A stretch of DNA of 14,441 nt from an uncultured Lachnospiraceae bacterium (GCA_902797015.1 CADBRG010000202.1:1-14441), one strand, 5' to 3'. Counted from the stretch's first letter, positions 6,969-13,930 are shown. The notes: generated by a model not told the origin, from the sequence alone. A program made the numbers and translations.

Positions 6969-6980
6969 AGTCTCGACTAA
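6967..6980. repeat. Short palindrome TTAGTC-TC-GACTAA at the rarA stop
   Basis: Six-base arms around a 2-base centre, sharing two bases with the neighbouring inverted repeat and overlapping the rarA stop codon. The TTAG...CTAA ends loosely resemble the outer arms of DtxR-type operators, but the centre does not match. With so short a loop it is more likely a DNA-binding site than an RNA hairpin, if it is functional. Confidence 0.3.
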
Positions 6981-8323
6981 TTATTTTTAGAATTGTTTTC
7001 TTCCTGCTCCCTTTTCCAGTCTTTGATCTTCTGCAGGCGCTCCTTAAACCGTCCTTCCAATCCCATTTCCGTCGGACGGTAATATTCCTTCCCAAGCAGC
7101 GAATCCGGCAGGCAGCGCATATCCGTGATGTGCTCCTCGGTATCATGCGCGTACCGATACCCTTTTCCATAGCCAAGCTCCCGCATCAAATTGGTCACAC
7201 CGTTTCTGATATGAAGCGGCACCGGCTCCGCAAGCTGATCCAGCGCGTCCTTTCTTGCAGACAGATACGCCGCCTCCATTGCATTGGACTTTGGCGCGAG
7301 CGACAGATAGATCACTGCTTCTGTCAGATGCACCGTACACTCCGGCATACCTATGAAATGGCAGGCCTGATAAGCTGCCACCGCGATCTCCAGTGCTCTC
7401 GGATCTGCCAGGCCGACATCCTCGCTCGCAAACCGTGTCACACGCCTTGCGACATACAGAGGATCCTCTCCTGCCTCCAGCATCCGCGCCAGCCAGTAGA
7501 CAGCCGCGTCCGGATCAGAATTGCGCATGGATTTATGAAGTGCAGAGATCAGGTTGTAGTGCTCTTCACCTGTTTTATCATAAAGAAGCGACTTCCGCGC
7601 CGTGCACTGTTCCACGGTATCTTTCGTCACGGTCGTCAGATCACCCTCCTGGTCTCCGTTTAAAATTGCCATTTCGAGTGTTGAAAGTGCTGTCCTGGCG
7701 TCTCCGTTTGCAAAATGCGCGATCAGCGAGAGGACATCATCCGAAATATCGATCTTCTGATCGCCAAAGCCCTTTGGACTCTCGACCGCGCGGTGCAGAA
7801 GCTCCATGATCGCGTCCTCGTCGAGCGCCTTTAAGACAAATACCTTGCATCGTGAGAGCAAAGCGCCGTTGACCTCAAAAGAAGGGTTCTCAGTCGTCGC
7901 ACCGATCAGGATGATGCTGCCCTTCTCCACAAACGGAAGGAACGCATCCTGCTGTGCCTTGTTAAATCGGTGGATCTCGTCTACAAATACGATCGTTTTT
8001 ACCCCGAAGCGACGGTTGTCATCCGCCTGCTTCATGACGGTCTTGATTTCTTTGATCCCGCTCGTCACGGCAGAAAAATTGATAAAGTTGGCTTTTGTAT
8101 GGTTCGCGATCACATTTGCCAGCGTCGTTTTGCCGACGCCCGGCGGTCCCCAGAAAATCATCGAAGAAACCGCATCCTGCTCGATGATCCGCCGAAGCAC
8201 CTTTCCTTCTCCCAGCAAATGTTTCTGCCCCACGATCTCGTCCATGGTTTTCGGACGCAGTCGTGCCGGCAGTGGCTCCGGTGTGATCCGGTCAAAAATT
8301 GTCATCTGCTCATTTTTCTGCAT
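6977..8323 (-). CDS. rarA: Replication-associated recombination protein A (AAA+ ATPase, RarA/MgsA)
   Basis: RarA is the bacterial relative of eukaryotic WRNIP1/Mgs1 and acts at stalled replication forks with single-strand-binding protein. The 448 residues show the family pattern: an N-terminal ARLRPKTMDEIVGQKHLLG box (20-38), Walker A GPPGVGKTT at 59-67, Walker B VFVDEIHRF with Asp115-Glu116, sensor 1 GATTENPSF (141-149), arginine finger Arg158 in LLSRCKVF, and the C-terminal tetramerisation region (from about 255, including DPDAAVYWLARMLEAGEDP and RRVTRFASEDVGLADPRAL). The length is normal. The ATG at 8323 is preceded by GGAAAGG about 11 bases upstream. It starts 57 bases after oadB with no clear terminator or promoter between, so it may be read as the last gene of the oad transcript. 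Confidence 0.95.
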   Translation of the reverse strand: MQKNEQMTIFDRITPEPLPARLRPKTMDEIVGQKHLLGEGKVLRRIIEQDAVSSMIFWGPPGVGKTTLANVIANHTKANFINFSAVTSGIKEIKTVMKQADDNRRFGVKTIVFVDEIHRFNKAQQDAFLPFVEKGSIILIGATTENPSFEVNGALLSRCKVFVLKALDEDAIMELLHRAVESPKGFGDQKIDISDDVLSLIAHFANGDARTALSTLEMAILNGDQEGDLTTVTKDTVEQCTARKSLLYDKTGEEHYNLISALHKSMRNSDPDAAVYWLARMLEAGEDPLYVARRVTRFASEDVGLADPRALEIAVAAYQACHFIGMPECTVHLTEAVIYLSLAPKSNAMEAAYLSARKDALDQLAEPVPLHIRNGVTNLMRELGYGKGYRYAHDTEEHITDMRCLPDSLLGKEYYRPTEMGLEGRFKERLQKIKDWKREQEENNSKNN

Positions 8324-8380
8324 TGATCAACTAACCTTTCCCATAAACAGCAAACCATTTTGTGCCCGGTCCGCTTTGTT

Positions 8381-9565
8381 TTATCCGAAGATTGCCATAA
8401 AGAATCCGGCTGCAACGGCAGAGCCGATCACGCCTGCGACGTTCGGTCCCATTGCATGCATCAAAAGGAAGTTGGCCGGATTTGCCTTCTGTCCCTCTGT
8501 CTGGGAAACACGTGCTGCCATCGGCACCGCAGACACACCTGCCGAACCGATGAGCGGATTGATCTTTCCGCCGGAAAGCACACACATCAGCTTTCCGATC
8601 AGAAGTCCGCCGATCGTCGAGAAGCAGAATGCGATCAGGCCAAGGATGATGATCTTGATGGTCGAAGCCGTCAGGAACCGGTCACCAAGCGTCGTCGCGC
8701 CGACAGAGATTCCCAGAAAGATGGTTACGATATTCATCAGCGCATTCTGCGCCGTATCAGATAATCTGTAGGTAACGCCGCACTCACGCAGCAGATTGCC
8801 GAACATCAGGCATCCGATCAGTGGTGCCGTAGACGGCAGGAATAAAATAACGACAACCGCAACGACGATCGGGAAGATGATCTTTTCTGCCTTGGAAACT
8901 TCCCGCAGCTGTTCCATTTTGATCTTCCGCTCTTTTTCTGTCGTGATCAGCTTCATAAGCGGCGGCTGGATCATCGGGATCAGCGCCATATACGAGTAAG
9001 CCGCGATCGCGATCGGGCCTAAAAGATGCGGTGCCAGCTTTCCTGTTACAAAGATTGCGGTCGGGCCATCTGCGCCGCCGATGATACCGATGGATGCTGC
9101 TTCCGGTCCGGAAAATCCCAGAACGATCGCCAGCAAAAAGGCACAGTAAACACCAAGCTGCGCCGCAGAGCCCAGCAGAAAGCTTTTGATATTTGCCAGA
9201 AGCGGGCCGAAATCCGTCATCGCGCCGACACCAAGGAAGATCAGCGACGGATATAATCCGCTTTTTACACCAATATATAAAATGTCTAAAAACCCGCCTT
9301 CTGTAAACACATCACCGTAGCTCTTGGTATGGGCAATGATCCCGTCCCAGAGCTCCGGATGATAGAGATCTGCCCCCGGGATGTTCGTTAAGAGCATACC
9401 GAATGCAATTCCCACCAGAAGAAGCGGCTCAAATTTTTTCTTAATCCCAAGATAAAGCAGAACACAGGCCACAATGATCATGATCATCTGCCGCCAGTCC
9501 GTAAAGACCAGAGAAAGGCCGGAGTCGTTCCACAGATTCCTCAGGATGTCTCCAACTGAAAGCAT
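8381..9565 (-). CDS. oadB: Oxaloacetate decarboxylase beta subunit, sodium-translocating membrane protein
   Basis: OadB is the polytopic membrane subunit that decarboxylates carboxybiotin and couples this to sodium export. The 394 residues are strongly hydrophobic, with about nine or more membrane segments. They carry the hallmark SGPEAASIGIIGGADGPTAIF, whose Asp166 corresponds to the essential Asp203 of the Klebsiella enzyme. A C-terminal MHAMGPNVAGVIGSAVAAG with Asn375 matches the second conserved sodium-site region. The same family serves glutaconyl-CoA and methylmalonyl-CoA decarboxylases, but the adjacent OadA-type alpha subunit indicates oxaloacetate. The ATG at 9565 follows GGAGGA by 7 bases, and the gene begins 15 bases after the biotin carrier gene. 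It is the last of the four decarboxylase genes. Confidence 0.94.
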   Translation of the reverse strand: MLSVGDILRNLWNDSGLSLVFTDWRQMIMIIVACVLLYLGIKKKFEPLLLVGIAFGMLLTNIPGADLYHPELWDGIIAHTKSYGDVFTEGGFLDILYIGVKSGLYPSLIFLGVGAMTDFGPLLANIKSFLLGSAAQLGVYCAFLLAIVLGFSGPEAASIGIIGGADGPTAIFVTGKLAPHLLGPIAIAAYSYMALIPMIQPPLMKLITTEKERKIKMEQLREVSKAEKIIFPIVVAVVVILFLPSTAPLIGCLMFGNLLRECGVTYRLSDTAQNALMNIVTIFLGISVGATTLGDRFLTASTIKIIILGLIAFCFSTIGGLLIGKLMCVLSGGKINPLIGSAGVSAVPMAARVSQTEGQKANPANFLLMHAMGPNVAGVIGSAVAAGFFMAIFG

Positions 9566-9580
9566 GGATATTCCTCCGTC

Positions 9581-9994
9581 TTATGATACAACAAATAAAA
9601 GATCGCCCGTGTCTACCACCATGCCCTTTGATGTCAGAACCGTAACAGTTCCCGCATGGGGCGCCAGGATCTCATTTTCCATTTTCATTGCTTCTAAAAT
9701 ACAGAGCACATCGCCCTCTGCTACGGCCGCACCGTCATGTACGCGCACATCCAGGATGTTCCCCGGCATCGGTGCGTTCACCTGTGTGCCTGCCACATCC
9801 GCGCCGGTCTTTGCCGGAGCAGCTGCAGGTGCGGCTGCCACTGGCGCGCTCGTCTGTGCCGGTGCTGCTGCCTGGCTGACTGCCGGTGCCGCAGGAGCCG
9901 GTGCCACTGCTTCATATTCATCTAAAAGAATCGCTTCGCCGCGTTCTACTTCTACTTCATATACTTTTCCGCGAAGCGTCACTTTATACTTCAT
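9581..9994 (-). CDS. Biotin carboxyl carrier subunit of the sodium-pumping decarboxylase
   Basis: The 137-residue protein carries CO2 on biotin between the carboxyltransferase (OadA) and the membrane subunit (OadB). It has a short N-terminal strand region (MKYKVTLRGKVYEVEVERGE), a flexible Ala/Pro linker at 31-62, and a biotinyl domain at about 70-137 with the biotinylation motif EAMKM (Lys104). In many bacteria this domain is the C-terminus of OadA; here it is separate, as in many Clostridia. The frame is open to an ATG at 10000, but GGAGG would be only 3 bases away from it. The ATG at 9994 has 9 bases of spacing and is preferred. It overlaps the end of oadG by 11 bases, suggesting translational coupling. 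Confidence 0.93.
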   Translation of the reverse strand: MKYKVTLRGKVYEVEVERGEAILLDEYEAVAPAPAAPAVSQAAAPAQTSAPVAAAPAAAPAKTGADVAGTQVNAPMPGNILDVRVHDGAAVAEGDVLCILEAMKMENEILAPHAGTVTVLTSKGMVVDTGDLLFVVS

Positions 9995-10367
9995 CCTCAT
10001 TTACCTCCCTGATCGACAGAAACCGAAGTTCATTCAGCGGCACCTGCATCTTGTCTGCCACGATCGCCATGATCATCGCCGCGTCTCTGTCCGAAACGTT
10101 ATATAATTTCACATCCCCCGCAGAACCGGGCGCAAGCGCTTTTTCTCCCTGCGCTGCGGCTCCTGTCTGTACAGCACCGTTCGCATCCTGCGCCGCTGTT
10201 CCATCTGCAGCCGACGCATTTGCCACAGCCTTATTGCGCACAGCTGTCGCACCGGTGATGATCGCAGACATGATCTTCACCACGATCATCAGCACAATGA
10301 TCAGCGCAAATACGATCGCGATGCCGAGGGCGGAATATTCCAATGCTTTTCCAAATCCTAATTCCAT
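9984..10367 (-). CDS. oadG: Sodium pump decarboxylase gamma subunit (OadG family)
   Basis: OadG is a small membrane protein that holds the alpha and beta subunits together and, in characterised enzymes, binds Zn. The 127 residues have one hydrophobic helix (about 9-34, YSALGIAIVFALIIVLMIVV) followed by KIMSAI, an Ala-rich linker (about 45-83), and a C-terminal conserved patch, DRDAAMIMAIVADKMQ then ELRFLSIREV, which resembles the OadG tail. Sequence identity in this family is low, so position in the operon carries much of the weight. AAGGAGC precedes the ATG at 10367. It starts 53 bases after oadA, and its stop overlaps the biotin carrier gene by 11 bases. Confidence 0.82.
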   Translation of the reverse strand: MELGFGKALEYSALGIAIVFALIIVLMIVVKIMSAIITGATAVRNKAVANASAADGTAAQDANGAVQTGAAAQGEKALAPGSAGDVKLYNVSDRDAAMIMAIVADKMQVPLNELRFLSIREVNEDEV

Positions 10368-10420
10368 TTACAAGCTCCTTATCACTGATCCGCTTTTATC
10401 ATCTGCCCAAATCCAATGTC

Positions 10421-11803
10421 TTATTCTTCCATTTCTTCAATGGTATAGACAGCACGGTTTTCTTCCTGCTCTTTCCGCTTCTCGAAGAACGGCTCCGCCA
10501 GCTGCGGGAATGCGATATAGGAAAGCACATCCTCGTCACAGGTTGCCTTCTCGCCAAGCTCTTTTTTCGCTGCTTCAAACTGCGGTTCTAACGTATCAGC
10601 ATAACGGCCTTCCACCTCGGGTGTATCACCAAGGATCTGCGCTTTGATCTGCGGATCGATCGGCGCCGGCGTACGTCCGTATTCGCCGCGGCAGTATGCC
10701 TTGATCTCACTCGAAACCTTTTTATAGCGCTCACCCTGCAGCACATTTGTCACGGCCTGCACACCGACCATCTGACTCGTCGGTGTAACAAGCGGCGGAT
10801 AACCCATATCTGCCCGCACGCGCGGTGTCTCTGCAAGTGCCTCATCAAAACGATCGAGTGCGTTCATCATTTTCAGCTGAGACAACAGGTTTGACAGCAT
10901 GCCGCCCGGGATCTGATAGCTTAAGCACTGGGTATCGGTTGCCATCGATTTTGGCATCATCGTCCCGTTTTCGATCATCTCGTCTCTGACCGGCTTAAAG
11001 AAATCCGCGATCTCTTTGAGCTTATCCTCATCCGGATCTGCCTCATATCCGAGCTGCTTCAATGCATAAACGAGCGTCTCTGTCGCCGGCTGTGAGGTTC
11101 CGCCCGAAAACGGTGAGATCGCCGTATCGATCACGTCAGCCCCTGCTTCAACCGCCTTCAGATAGGTCATGAACGCAAGTCCTGTCGTGGAATGTGTATG
11201 GACAACCACCGGGAGATCCAGTGCGTCTTTCAGACTGCTGACCAGATCATATGCTTCCTGCGGTCCCATAATACCTGCCATATCTTTGATGCAGATCGAC
11301 TGCACGCCAAGCTTTTGCATGTCACGTGCGATCTCTACATATTTTTCTCTTGTATGCACCGGACTCGTGGTGTAGGAAATCGCACCGGATGCATGGGCAT
11401 TCCATTTCACCGCTTCATCCACAGCCACCTCAATGTTTCGCACATCATTGAGCGCATCAAAAATGCGGATGATATCGATTCCGTTTTTCACGGAATATTC
11501 GACAAACTTGCGTACTACATCATCCGGATAATGATGATACCCTAAAATATTCTGTCCGCGCAGAAGCATCTGAAGCTTTGTATTCGGCATTGCCTCCCGA
11601 ATCTTCCTTAAACGCTCCCACGGATCTTCATTTAAATAACGGAGGCAAACGTCAAATGTCGCACCGCCCCAGCACTCCACCGAATAGAACCCCGCCTGAT
11701 CCATCGTTTTTAAGATCGGCTCAAAGGTCTCATACGGAAGTCTGGTCGCAATCAGAGACTGATTCGCATCCCGTAATACGGTTTCTGTAAACTGAACCTT
11801 CAT
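10421..11803 (-). CDS. oadA: Oxaloacetate decarboxylase alpha subunit (carboxyltransferase, no biotinyl domain)
   Basis: OadA transfers the carboxyl group of oxaloacetate to biotin, releasing pyruvate, on a cytoplasmic TIM barrel of the pyruvate carboxylase/DRE-TIM type. The 460 residues start MKVQFTETVLRDANQSLIAT. Expected metal and catalytic residues are visible: Asp12 and Gln15 in RDANQS, Lys173 in CIKDMAG, and His202 and His204 in VHTHSTTGLA. The C-terminal conserved region (GMLSNLLSQLK onwards) is present, but the protein ends without an AMKM domain, which is supplied by the separate carrier gene. The frame is open to 11899, but that would overlap the promoter and structured leader. The ATG at 11803 has AAAGGA 8 bases upstream. 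With oadG, the biotin carrier and oadB it forms a complete sodium-exporting decarboxylase. Confidence 0.94.
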   Translation of the reverse strand: MKVQFTETVLRDANQSLIATRLPYETFEPILKTMDQAGFYSVECWGGATFDVCLRYLNEDPWERLRKIREAMPNTKLQMLLRGQNILGYHHYPDDVVRKFVEYSVKNGIDIIRIFDALNDVRNIEVAVDEAVKWNAHASGAISYTTSPVHTREKYVEIARDMQKLGVQSICIKDMAGIMGPQEAYDLVSSLKDALDLPVVVHTHSTTGLAFMTYLKAVEAGADVIDTAISPFSGGTSQPATETLVYALKQLGYEADPDEDKLKEIADFFKPVRDEMIENGTMMPKSMATDTQCLSYQIPGGMLSNLLSQLKMMNALDRFDEALAETPRVRADMGYPPLVTPTSQMVGVQAVTNVLQGERYKKVSSEIKAYCRGEYGRTPAPIDPQIKAQILGDTPEVEGRYADTLEPQFEAAKKELGEKATCDEDVLSYIAFPQLAEPFFEKRKEQEENRAVYTIEEMEE

Positions 11804-11805
11804 GT

Positions 11806-11824
11806 TGTAAATCCTTTCTTTACA
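11806..11824 (-). promoter_or_regulatory. Hairpin presenting the oadA ribosome binding site in its loop
   Basis: Perfect 6-base arms TGTAAA (11819-11824) and TTTACA (11806-11811) enclose the 7-base loop GAAAGGA (11812-11818), which is the Shine-Dalgarno sequence. The stem ends two bases before the ATG. The arms are AT-rich, so stability alone would be modest. Confidence 0.45.
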
Positions 11825-11834
11825 GTATATTTCT

Positions 11835-11892
11835 GATTTCCAACTGACCGGGTTGCCCCGGCAGGCTTTCACTGCCATCCATTTCGGAAATC
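11835..11892 (-). ncRNA. Structured 5' leader of the oadA operon, class not recognised
   Basis: In the minus-strand transcript a 7-bp closing helix forms between GATTTCC (11886-11892) and GGAAATC (11835-11841). It can be extended by TCT/AGA across a one-base bulge. Inside are two hairpins: GGCAG/CTGCC (11872-11876 with 11860-11864) and CCGGG-GCAA-CCCGG (11857-11861 with 11848-11852), the latter capped by a GNRA-type tetraloop. These inner helices share two bases, so one must shorten or they alternate. The helix begins almost exactly at the predicted transcript 5' end. It may be a cis-regulatory RNA or a stabilising 5' structure. I do not recognise a known riboswitch class, and no intrinsic terminator follows. 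Confidence 0.45.
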
Positions 11893-11901
11893 GAGACAAT
11901 T

Positions 11902-11931
11902 ATTATAGCACTGAACCCCGAAATATGCCAA
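11902..11931 (-). promoter_or_regulatory. Promoter of the oad operon
   Basis: Minus strand: -35 TTGGCA (11926-11931), 18-base spacer, perfect -10 TATAAT (11902-11907), with TGC directly before it (extended -10). Predicted start is about 11895, leaving a leader of about 90 bases before oadA. It lies in the gap after nrdG, so the oad genes have their own promoter. Confidence 0.8.
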
Positions 11932-11962
11932 TACGGCGATTGTCATCCCCATCTGCCTGCAG

Positions 11963-12712
11963 TTACATTCCTCGCACCTGTGTCTCGGGCACATAGCATC
12001 CTGCGATTTCTGCAAACTGCTCCATCTCCTCAGGTTCCGGCCCGTGCAGATTCCCATACGGAACTGTGTCCCGGTCCGTCAAGCACTGCAGGAAATACCG
12101 TTTCGCGCCCCGGATCATCTCTCCGATCTTTTCAAAATCCGACGTCTCATGCAGCTCTTTGACGACAGTCGTGCGGAATTCATAATCCACGGTCCCATTG
12201 ATCAGGAGTGCTATGCTTGCTTGGATTTTCCCAATGTCAAACCGGTTTCCGTTCCTCTGCGGCTCGTTCGCTTCCCGCAGTTGTCCGGCATTCTGTATGT
12301 CGCTCACCAGCCCAACCGTCTCCGCATACTTTTCCGGACTGTTCTTGATATCCATCGCGACATAGTCCACCAGTCCTTCTTCCAATATCTTCTCCAGCAC
12401 TTCCGGATGATACCCGTTCGTATCAAGCTTTGTCATAAACCCCATTTCCCGAATTCTGCGAAGCAGATCCGGAAGTCCCGGGTTCATGCACGGTTCTCCG
12501 CCCGTGATCGCCACGCCATCCAGAAGCCCGTGCCGTTTCTCTAAAAACGCAAACAGCTCCTCATCGTCCATCAGCGGTTTGGCCTCTCCTGTCACAAGTT
12601 CAAAGTTGTGACAATACGGGCATCGGAAATCGCATCCGCCCAAAAACACCGTGCAGGCCACCCTGCCCGGAAAATCCAGAAGTGTCATTTTCTGTAAACC
12701 ATGTATCTTCAT
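11963..12712 (-). CDS. nrdG: Anaerobic ribonucleoside-triphosphate reductase activating protein (radical SAM)
   Basis: NrdG reduces S-adenosylmethionine to install the glycyl radical on NrdD, allowing deoxynucleotide synthesis without oxygen. The 249 residues have the radical SAM cluster motif CX3CX2C as Cys27, Cys31 and Cys34 in GGCDFRCPYCHN, then ITGGEP (GGEP at 71-74). The N-terminus MKIHGLQKMTLLDFPGRVAC is typical of the longer clostridial NrdG form; short enterobacterial NrdG is only about 155 residues. AGGGGA precedes the ATG at 12712. It follows the DUF4037 gene by 46 bases on the same strand and is probably co-transcribed with it. It is not in the same transcript as nrdD, which is divergent and lies about 1.3 kb away. 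Confidence 0.93.
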   Translation of the reverse strand: MKIHGLQKMTLLDFPGRVACTVFLGGCDFRCPYCHNFELVTGEAKPLMDDEELFAFLEKRHGLLDGVAITGGEPCMNPGLPDLLRRIREMGFMTKLDTNGYHPEVLEKILEEGLVDYVAMDIKNSPEKYAETVGLVSDIQNAGQLREANEPQRNGNRFDIGKIQASIALLINGTVDYEFRTTVVKELHETSDFEKIGEMIRGAKRYFLQCLTDRDTVPYGNLHGPEPEEMEQFAEIAGCYVPETQVRGM

Positions 12713-12758
12713 GATATTCCCCTAACCGGCGGCCGTGTGTACCGCCTTCTCAGTTTGC

Positions 12759-13700
12759 TTATACCGCCGCAAGCACATGCAGATTCCGAAGCTCCGCATC
12801 CTGAATCTGATCATTCACGGAATATGCGTGCTTTTCCAGATCTCCGCAGATTGCCTTCGTCATACTACACGCAATCAGTTCCCCGATCACATCCGATGCG
12901 ATTCCTTCCATCACCTGATATTTCTCACCGGCCATCGCCTCACTGTTGTCCGTTGTGATCAGATACTCCAGCAGTTCCGCCAGGATCGAAAACTTCGGCA
13001 GCTGCCGCATCGCACGAAAGCTCCATTTGTAATAAGGTTGATATGTACGGTTTAATAAGAAAACCGTCGCCATCGCACTCTTGGCAAATTCATAAACCGC
13101 AAGCTGCGCCGCGCCCTGCTCACCGTGACGGATGCAGCGCTGGTAGTTATACTGTCCCGACTGCCCCATCAGCAGAAGATGTCCTGCCAGCTTCTTTTTC
13201 ATCACATCCTCCGGATAAAACGAGGCCGTTTCCCGGATCCTTGTCACCTCACCGTAGGCATCCTCGAAGATTTCTCCATTGACCGCCTCGGCAAGCGCAT
13301 ATTCCGGAATCGTCAGCCATTGGTTCATGGTCAGTCGTCCATCCGGGCTTCCCAGCTTCTCCTGAAAAAACTCCTCTGTCCGGAACACCCCGTGTCTCGC
13401 ACCGCCGACCGGACTTAATCCCCCACGCGCGATTCCCATATATTCTTTTGGCAGTCCTGCATAGGCCCGCTCCAAAAGAAATGCTGTCCGCCGGTCCACA
13501 ATATCTTCTCCCGGCAGGAAAATGCAAAATCCCGGTTCAAAGTCATGGTCTCTCGAAATCTCATCATCATATCCATAGCATTCCGATCCGCTCCCTGTCA
13601 GCCCCACTGCCAGATATGGCAAGATCTGCGGGAACTGTTCTTCCAGCATCGGTTTGCCGTATTCTTCATAAAAAGCTTTGGATAATTCTAGTCCCTTCAT
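12759..13700 (-). CDS. DUF4037 protein with nucleotidyltransferase-like fold
   Basis: The 313-residue protein matches the DUF4037 pattern. An N-terminal nucleotidyltransferase-like motif is visible as GLTGSGSECYGYDDEISRDH: Gly36-Ser37, then Asp51-x-Asp53, the GS...DxD arrangement that binds NTP and metal in this fold. It is followed by FEPGFCIFLP. The remaining residues (about 140-310) are mostly helical, with NQWLTIPEYALAEAVNGEIFED and a C-terminal helical domain. The substrate is unknown; possible roles include nucleotide or aminoglycoside-type transfer, or a toxin/antitoxin-like function. None is supported directly. The frame is open to a TTG at 13715, but GGAG stands 9-10 bases before the ATG at 13700, which is chosen. 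It is transcribed away from nrdD and leads into nrdG. Confidence 0.86.
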   Translation of the reverse strand: MKGLELSKAFYEEYGKPMLEEQFPQILPYLAVGLTGSGSECYGYDDEISRDHDFEPGFCIFLPGEDIVDRRTAFLLERAYAGLPKEYMGIARGGLSPVGGARHGVFRTEEFFQEKLGSPDGRLTMNQWLTIPEYALAEAVNGEIFEDAYGEVTRIRETASFYPEDVMKKKLAGHLLLMGQSGQYNYQRCIRHGEQGAAQLAVYEFAKSAMATVFLLNRTYQPYYKWSFRAMRQLPKFSILAELLEYLITTDNSEAMAGEKYQVMEGIASDVIGELIACSMTKAICGDLEKHAYSVNDQIQDAELRNLHVLAAV

Positions 13701-13752
13701 TAATAATAACTCCAATCTATGATAAAGCTGTCTTTACAATGATCTTTTCATC

Positions 13753-13772
13753 TCCGACATACGCTTGTCGGA
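13753..13772. repeat. Perfect 7-bp dyad at the predicted transcription start of the DUF4037-nrdG unit
   Basis: TCCGACA (13753-13759) and TGTCGGA (13766-13772) flank a 6-base centre. The dyad begins where transcription from the 13780-13809 promoter would start, so it may be an operator or a 5'-end RNA hairpin. No regulator family consensus known to me matches. Confidence 0.45.
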
Positions 13773-13779
13773 TACCTCG

Positions 13780-13809
13780 ATGTTATCCTCTCCTCACATC
13801 AGATGTCAA
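13780..13809 (-). promoter_or_regulatory. Promoter of the DUF4037-nrdG unit
   Basis: Minus strand: perfect -35 TTGACA (13804-13809), 18-base spacer, -10 TAACAT (13780-13785). GATAAC with a 16-base spacer is an alternative -10. The predicted leader of roughly 70 bases ends in GGAG before the ATG at 13700. Confidence 0.6.
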
Positions 13810-13859
13810 TAAAAAAGCATCACAAACCCCTTGTTTTCTCAATTTTCAACCAATAGTCT

Positions 13860-13875
13860 ACACAATTTATAGTAT
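13860..13875 (+). promoter_or_regulatory. NrdR box 1 upstream of nrdD
   Basis: ACACAATTTATAGTAT fits the known NrdR pattern acaCwAtATaTwGtgt at the core with one internal mismatch. NrdR is the Zn-ribbon/ATP-cone repressor of ribonucleotide reductase genes; it binds paired boxes. It lies 32 bases (about three helical turns) upstream of box 2. Confidence 0.65.
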
Positions 13876-13891
13876 ATTTTTCGATACAGCA

Positions 13892-13907
13892 ACACTATAT
13901 ATTGACA
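13892..13907 (+). promoter_or_regulatory. NrdR box 2, overlapping the nrdD -35 element
   Basis: ACACTATATATTGACA has a core CTATATATTG that matches the NrdR consensus CwATATATwG at every position. Its last six bases are the TTGACA -35 element of nrdD, so a bound NrdR pair would block RNA polymerase directly. Confidence 0.75.
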
Positions 13908-13930
13908 TTTCCCATTATTGGTGGCACAAT
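13902..13930 (+). promoter_or_regulatory. Promoter of nrdD
   Basis: Perfect -35 TTGACA (13902-13907), 17-base spacer ending TGG, and -10 CACAAT (13925-13930), with TGn giving an extended -10. Predicted start is near 13937, with a leader of about 70 bases ending in AGGAGG (13992-13997). Confidence 0.65.

Noticed and set aside
7806..8771. Long plus-strand open frame (321 codons) opposite rarA and oadB
   Set aside because: It spans the antisense of two well-supported genes, has no ribosome binding site or recognisable protein family, and its composition is that of a reverse-complement shadow.
9771..9930. GC-rich repetitive-looking tract, considered as a DNA repeat
   Set aside because: It encodes the Ala/Pro linker of the biotin carrier; the repetition is explained by codon use in a flexible linker.
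9474..10647. Overlapping plus-strand open frames opposite the oad genes
   Set aside because: They mirror Ala/Pro-rich codons of the biotin carrier and gamma subunit; no family match or ribosome binding site.
11804..11899. Extended N-terminus of oadA (32 extra residues)
   Set aside because: It would begin essentially at the predicted transcription start, lacks a ribosome binding site, and is not part of the family sequence; MKVQFTETVLRD at 11803 is the expected start.
12728..12746. GGCGG/CCGCC hairpin before nrdG
   Set aside because: Five pairs with a 9-base loop and no T-run; probably chance in GC-rich gap sequence, not enough for a terminator or regulator call.
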